Source of the DNA: Micropruina glycogenica
GTDB lineage: Bacteria; Actinomycetota; Actinomycetes; Propionibacteriales; Propionibacteriaceae
Assembly: GCF_039524395.1 (NCBI RefSeq)
Contig: NZ_BAAAGO010000009.1
Length of the DNA: 64,000 bases
Strand: one strand, 5' to 3'
The notes beneath the pieces are model-generated. The model did no database searches and had not been told where the DNA came from. It was given only the letters and a program-made list of their open reading frames with translations. Made by a program: the position numbers and the translations under genes. This document shows, one piece after another, positions 59,625 to 64,000 of the stretch (its first letter is position 1; every line of letters begins with the position of its first letter).

Positions 59625-60977
59625 TCAGGTGGGTAGCTCGAACCAGAACACGCTGCCCTGGCCGGGCACCGACGACACCCCGTACTGCCCCCGGTGGGCG
59701 CCCACGATGGCGGCCACGATGGCCAGCCCGAGGCCGCTGCCGCCACTGCCGCGGCCCCGGCCCGGGTCGGCGCGGTAGAACCGGTCGTACAGGTGCGGCA
59801 ACTCCCCCGCGGCAATGCCCGGGCCGCCGTCAGACACCTCGACCCGCACCCGTTGCTTGCCCACCTTGAACCCCCTGATGGTCAGGGCCGCGGTGACCGG
59901 CGTGTAGCGCAACGCGTTGGACGTGAACGCCGTGACCGCCTGCACCAACCGATCCTGGTCGCCCGTCACGATCAGCCCGTCGCCGGCCTCGACCTGCACC
60001 GGACGCTCGGGCTGAATCACCTTGATGTCGGCGGCAACGTCGCGCAGTACGGCCCCCAGATCGACCTCGGCGCCCGCGCCGGCCGCCCCCGCGTCCAACT
60101 CGTTGAGTAGAAACAGGTCGTTCACGATGCGGGTCATGCGGGTCGCCTCGGCGTTGATGCGCCGCATGGCGTCGCCGATGCCTTGGGCGTCGACCAGCCC
60201 GTACGCACCCGCGGCCGTGGCCGGCCGGGTGTACAGCGACGAGTAGCCGGTCAGCGTGGTCAGCGGCGTGCGCAACTCGTGCGAGGCGTCCGCGACGAAC
60301 CGGCGCATGCGCTCTTCGGACGCCTGGTTGGCGTCGAGCATCGTGTTGAACGCCCTGGCCAGCTCGTTGGCCTCGGTGCCCGACGGCCCCGGCGTGACCC
60401 GGCGCCGCCGCTCGCCCCGGGTGATCGCCCGGGCGGCGTCGGTGAGGTCGGCGAAGGGCTTGAGCCCCAGCCGGTAGGTCCACCAGATCACCAGCCCCAC
60501 CACGCCCAGCACCGCGAACCCACCGGCAGTGAGGGTGGCCGCGAGCTGGGCGATCGCCTGGTCGACCTGCGTGGTCGGTATGGCGAACACGGCCTGCACG
60601 TCGGTGCGCAGCGGCGCCGTCACCACCCGGACGCCCCGGGCCTGGCCGGCGGTCGTGCCGCGGCCCTCCGGTTGGCTGAGCACATCGCCCTTGCCCACCG
60701 CGGGCAGCAGGTCGGGGTCGTCGGTGGGCGAGAACACCGTGACCAGCCGACCGTCGGCGAACAGCCGTCCGACGTAGACCTCAGACAAGGCCACCTGGGC
60801 CCGGTCGGTACCCGACAGCCCGATCACCAGCCGTGGGGACGACGCGTAGCCGGCCAGCTGGGCGTCCACCTGGCCGATCAGATAGTGCCGCTGCACAGCG
60901 ACCACCCCGGCGCCGAACACGCCGAAGGTGAGCGCCAGCGAGAACAGGGCGAACAACAACCGCCGCCGCAGGGTCAT
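59625..60977 (-). CDS. Sensor histidine kinase
   Basis: The 450-residue membrane kinase has an N-terminal helix (LLFALFSLALTFGVFGAGVV), an extracytoplasmic sensor of about 130 residues, a second helix (GGFAVLGVVGLVIWWTYRLG), a HAMP domain, the phospho-acceptor His233 in DASHELRTPLTTLTGYSS, and an ATPase domain with VSDGGPGIAAGEL and SGLGLAIVAAIV. It should phosphorylate the response regulator encoded immediately upstream; its ATG overlaps that gene's stop codon. The stimulus is unknown. Confidence 0.94.
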   Translation of the reverse strand: MTLRRRLLFALFSLALTFGVFGAGVVAVQRHYLIGQVDAQLAGYASSPRLVIGLSGTDRAQVALSEVYVGRLFADGRLVTVFSPTDDPDLLPAVGKGDVLSQPEGRGTTAGQARGVRVVTAPLRTDVQAVFAIPTTQVDQAIAQLAATLTAGGFAVLGVVGLVIWWTYRLGLKPFADLTDAARAITRGERRRRVTPGPSGTEANELARAFNTMLDANQASEERMRRFVADASHELRTPLTTLTGYSSLYTRPATAAGAYGLVDAQGIGDAMRRINAEATRMTRIVNDLFLLNELDAGAAGAGAEVDLGAVLRDVAADIKVIQPERPVQVEAGDGLIVTGDQDRLVQAVTAFTSNALRYTPVTAALTIRGFKVGKQRVRVEVSDGGPGIAAGELPHLYDRFYRADPGRGRGSGGSGLGLAIVAAIVGAHRGQYGVSSVPGQGSVFWFELPT

Positions 60978-61663
60978 CAGGGTTCTCGCACCGAGTAGCC
61001 GACGCCCCGCACGGTGTGAATCAGCTTGGGTTCGACTGCGTCGACCTTGCGGCGAAGGGTCGAGACGAACGACTCGATGATCGCCGACTCGCCCGAGAAG
61101 TCGTACTGCCACACGTGGTCGAGAATCTGGGCGCGGGTGACCACGCGTCCGGCGTTGACCAGCAGCAGCCGCAGCAGGCTGAACTCGGTGGCGGTCAGAT
61201 TGGCCTCCACGTCCCCACGCCACACCCGGTGCGCCTCGGTGTCGAGCACCAGGTCGTGCACCTGCAGCCGCCCGGCCTGGGTGGGCGCGCCACCGACCCG
61301 GCGCAGGGCCAGTTGCACCCGCGCCACCAGTTCTTCCAACGCGAACGGCTTGACGATGTAGTCGTCGCCGCCGGCGGTCAGACCCCGCACGCGGTCGGCG
61401 GTGGCCGTTCGGGCGGTGAGAAACAGCACCGGCGCCCGGCAGCCCGCCTCGCGCAGCCGGCGCAGCACCTCGAAGCCGTCGAGATCGGGCAGCATCACGT
61501 CGAGCACGATGGCGTCCGGGCTTTCACCGAGCGCCAGGTCGAGAGCGGCCGCGCCGGTGGCCGCCCGCAGGGTGCGCAGTCCGGCCAACTGCAGCGCCGA
61601 TGCGACCAGGTAGTTGATGTTCTCCTCGTCGTCGACCACCAGCACGGTCGCGGGGGCTGCCAT
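60977..61663 (-). CDS. OmpR/PhoB-family response regulator
   Basis: The 228-residue protein has a receiver domain with acidic pocket DDEE (11-14), phospho-acceptor Asp55 (IVLDVMLPDLDG) and the conserved Lys in DDYIVKPFA, then a winged-helix effector domain (NLTATEFSLLRLLLVNAGRV, HTVRGVGYSVREP). It heads a two-gene operon with the kinase. Targets are not evident, but the gene is divergent to the hydrolase at 61762. Confidence 0.95.
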   Translation of the reverse strand: MAAPATVLVVDDEENINYLVASALQLAGLRTLRAATGAAALDLALGESPDAIVLDVMLPDLDGFEVLRRLREAGCRAPVLFLTARTATADRVRGLTAGGDDYIVKPFALEELVARVQLALRRVGGAPTQAGRLQVHDLVLDTEAHRVWRGDVEANLTATEFSLLRLLLVNAGRVVTRAQILDHVWQYDFSGESAIIESFVSTLRRKVDAVEPKLIHTVRGVGYSVREP

Positions 61664-61761
61664 GCCGCTAGCGTCGCACAGCCCGCTGCCGCGAACCTTG
61701 AGACAACCTGCAGATTTGCTGAACCCACCACTGATCGCGGCGCCCTGCCATGATGGGCGGC

Positions 61762-62523
61762 ATGACGATCATGTCAGGCGCCGAACCGATCAGCATCGAC
61801 GGCGGTGACGTCGGCGTCGTGCTGTGCCACGGCTACCCCAGCACCCCGCAATCGATGCGCGGCTGGGCCGAACACCTGGGCGCGGCCGGTTACACGGTTC
61901 GGGTGCCGCTGCTGCCCGGCATGGGCACCCACTGGAAAGACCTCAACGCCACCACCTGGCACGACTGGTACGGCGAACTGGAACGCGCCCACGACGAGTT
62001 GGCTGCGCGCTGCAGCACCGTGTTCGCGGCCGGGTTGTCGATGGGCGGGCTGCTGGCGACCAAGCTGGCGCAAGAGAGGCCGTCCTTGGCCGGCCTGGTA
62101 CTGGTGAACCCGATCTTCAAGCACAACAGCCCGGCTCTGTTGGTGCTGCCGATGTTGCGGCACGTGGTGCCGTCGCTGGGCGGCATCGCCGGCGACATCA
62201 AGAAGTCGGGCGTGACCGAACTGGCCTACGACCGCAACCCACTGCAGGCCATGTACAGCCAGACCAAGCTGTGGCGCATCGTGGTCGAAGACCTGCCACA
62301 GCTTCGGTTGCCGGTGCTGCTGCTCACCTCAGCGGTCGACCACGTGGTGCCGGCGCTGTCGTGGCGCACGTTTCTCGACCGCGTCGGGTCGGCCGAGGTC
62401 ACCCACATCGTGCTGCAAGACAGCTACCACGTGGCCACGCTCGACAACGACGCCGAGTTGATCTTCGCCGAGTCGCTCGACTTCTTTCGCCGGCTGACCC
62501 CTTCGGACGGCTCCCCGACCTGA
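61762..62523 (+). CDS. Alpha/beta hydrolase (carboxylesterase/monoacylglycerol-lipase-like)
   Basis: The 253-residue cytosolic protein has VGVVLCHGYPSTPQSMRGWA (oxyanion hole), the nucleophile elbow GLSMGG and catalytic His in DSYHVATLDND, as in Est30-type carboxylesterases. Starts at 61750, 61762 and 61771 are possible; none has a strong ribosome binding site. It is followed by a long hairpin and a small convergent gene. Confidence 0.87.
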   Translation: MTIMSGAEPISIDGGDVGVVLCHGYPSTPQSMRGWAEHLGAAGYTVRVPLLPGMGTHWKDLNATTWHDWYGELERAHDELAARCSTVFAAGLSMGGLLATKLAQERPSLAGLVLVNPIFKHNSPALLVLPMLRHVVPSLGGIAGDIKKSGVTELAYDRNPLQAMYSQTKLWRIVVEDLPQLRLPVLLLTSAVDHVVPALSWRTFLDRVGSAEVTHIVLQDSYHVATLDNDAELIFAESLDFFRRLTPSDGSPT

Positions 62524-62533
62524 AGCCGACGAC

Positions 62534-62597
62534 GTAGCTGCCTTTGTGACACGTCGCTGCCCGCGTGCAGGCAGTCACGTGTCAGAAAGGCAGTTAC
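62534..62597. terminator. Long interrupted hairpin between convergent genes
   Basis: Arms of 21 bases at 62534-62554 (GTAGCTGCCTTTGTGACACG plus T) and 62577-62597 pair with two mismatches; a nested CTGCC/GGCAG pair lies inside. It could terminate both transcripts or be a dispersed repeat. No T-tract follows. Confidence 0.6.
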
Positions 62598-62623
62598 GTT
62601 CGCACCGCACGCTGCGGCGGCGG

Positions 62624-62806
62624 CTACTGCTCGCTGGCCGCGTTGTCGGGGTCGGCGTCGATCTGGTCGGCATCCACCTTGGTGGCATCGATCACCGGGG
62701 TGCCTTGAACCTCCATGCCCTCTTGCGGCGCGGCGGCGTCGGGGGCCGGATCGAGATCTTCGTCGTCGCGCGGGGTGTAACCGGGCACGGTGGGCTGACT
62801 GGTCAT
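62624..62806 (-). CDS. Small acidic protein, function unknown
   Basis: The 60-residue product is rich in Asp, Pro and Ala (TPRDDEDLDPAPDAAAPQEG) with no membrane segment or known domain and is likely disordered. AAAGGAGG ends five bases before the ATG, an unusually strong ribosome binding site that supports translation. It lies between the hydrolase and SerA-like genes. Confidence 0.7.
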   Translation of the reverse strand: MTSQPTVPGYTPRDDEDLDPAPDAAAPQEGMEVQGTPVIDATKVDADQIDADPDNAASEQ

Positions 62807-62889
62807 GGTTGCCTCCTTTGGCGGTTCACCCAGTGTGACGGCAGCGGGCCGTGCTGCCCATCTCCCTGCGGGTGAAATGTCGGCCGCCC

Positions 62890-64000
<1,111 letters not shown>

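Overview
This 64-kb window is high-GC DNA with densely packed, mostly short-spaced genes and looks like the chromosome of an actinomycete (Actinomycetota). Supporting signs are a single-chain acetyl/propionyl-CoA carboxylase of 1831 residues, the F420-associated zinc metalloprotease next to tilS and hpt, SARP and LacI regulators, a DUF222/HNH 13E12-type nuclease, DUF5302, and frequent start codons preceded by TAnnnT at 6-7 bp with no ribosome binding site (leaderless mRNAs). Order and genus cannot be fixed from sequence alone; a free-living Propionibacteriales- or Micrococcales-like organism is a guess.

Layout. 0-16 kb is mainly housekeeping: an AbiEi/DUF559 protein, ftsH-folE, hpt, tilS with its coupled metalloprotease, dacB, ppa-sixA, a zinc-ribbon membrane protein, xthA, UdgB, a VOC protein, yaaA, an ACT-domain protein and a CPBP protease. 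15.5-30 kb holds the giant carboxylase with a perfect 18-bp palindrome upstream, a low-complexity coiled-coil protein built on 30-bp DNA repeats, a secreted subtilase with a strong terminator, a lipoprotein and a penicillin-binding protein that has lost its active-site motifs. 29.6-38.6 kb carries a LacI regulator and GH13 glucosidase sharing an operator, an Rdx protein, an acetate-type symporter with its DUF485 partner, an IS3-family element abutting that operon, a winged-helix protein and alanine dehydrogenase. 38.6-39.5 kb is decayed (DUF6959 and a frameshifted DUF4265).

The most coherent system is 40.9-50.7 kb: two crt operons (crtYc-crtYd-crtT-crtU-orf-FAD oxidoreductase on +, and idi::crtE fusion-crtI-crtB on -) plus a divergent MerR-type regulator with an intact W-x9-EH plus H-xx-G cobalamin pocket, as in LitR/CarH photoreceptors. 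IPP/DMAPP isomerisation and GGPP synthesis, phytoene synthesis and desaturation, beta-cyclisation by the split cyclase and CrtU-type ring desaturation/methylation predict an aromatic, isorenieratene-like carotenoid, probably light induced. A near-identical 17-bp motif precedes both operons.

50.7-64 kb holds DUF5302, a SARP regulator with a small partner, an MFS transporter, a carboxylesterase, a Tat-exported esterase, an ArsR-SRPBCC pair with its operator, OsmC, a two-component system, a monoacylglycerol-lipase-like hydrolase and a truncated SerA-like dehydrogenase running off the right edge. Three dispersed repeat families and several large hairpins lie in the gaps. No tRNA, rRNA or CRISPR array was seen.
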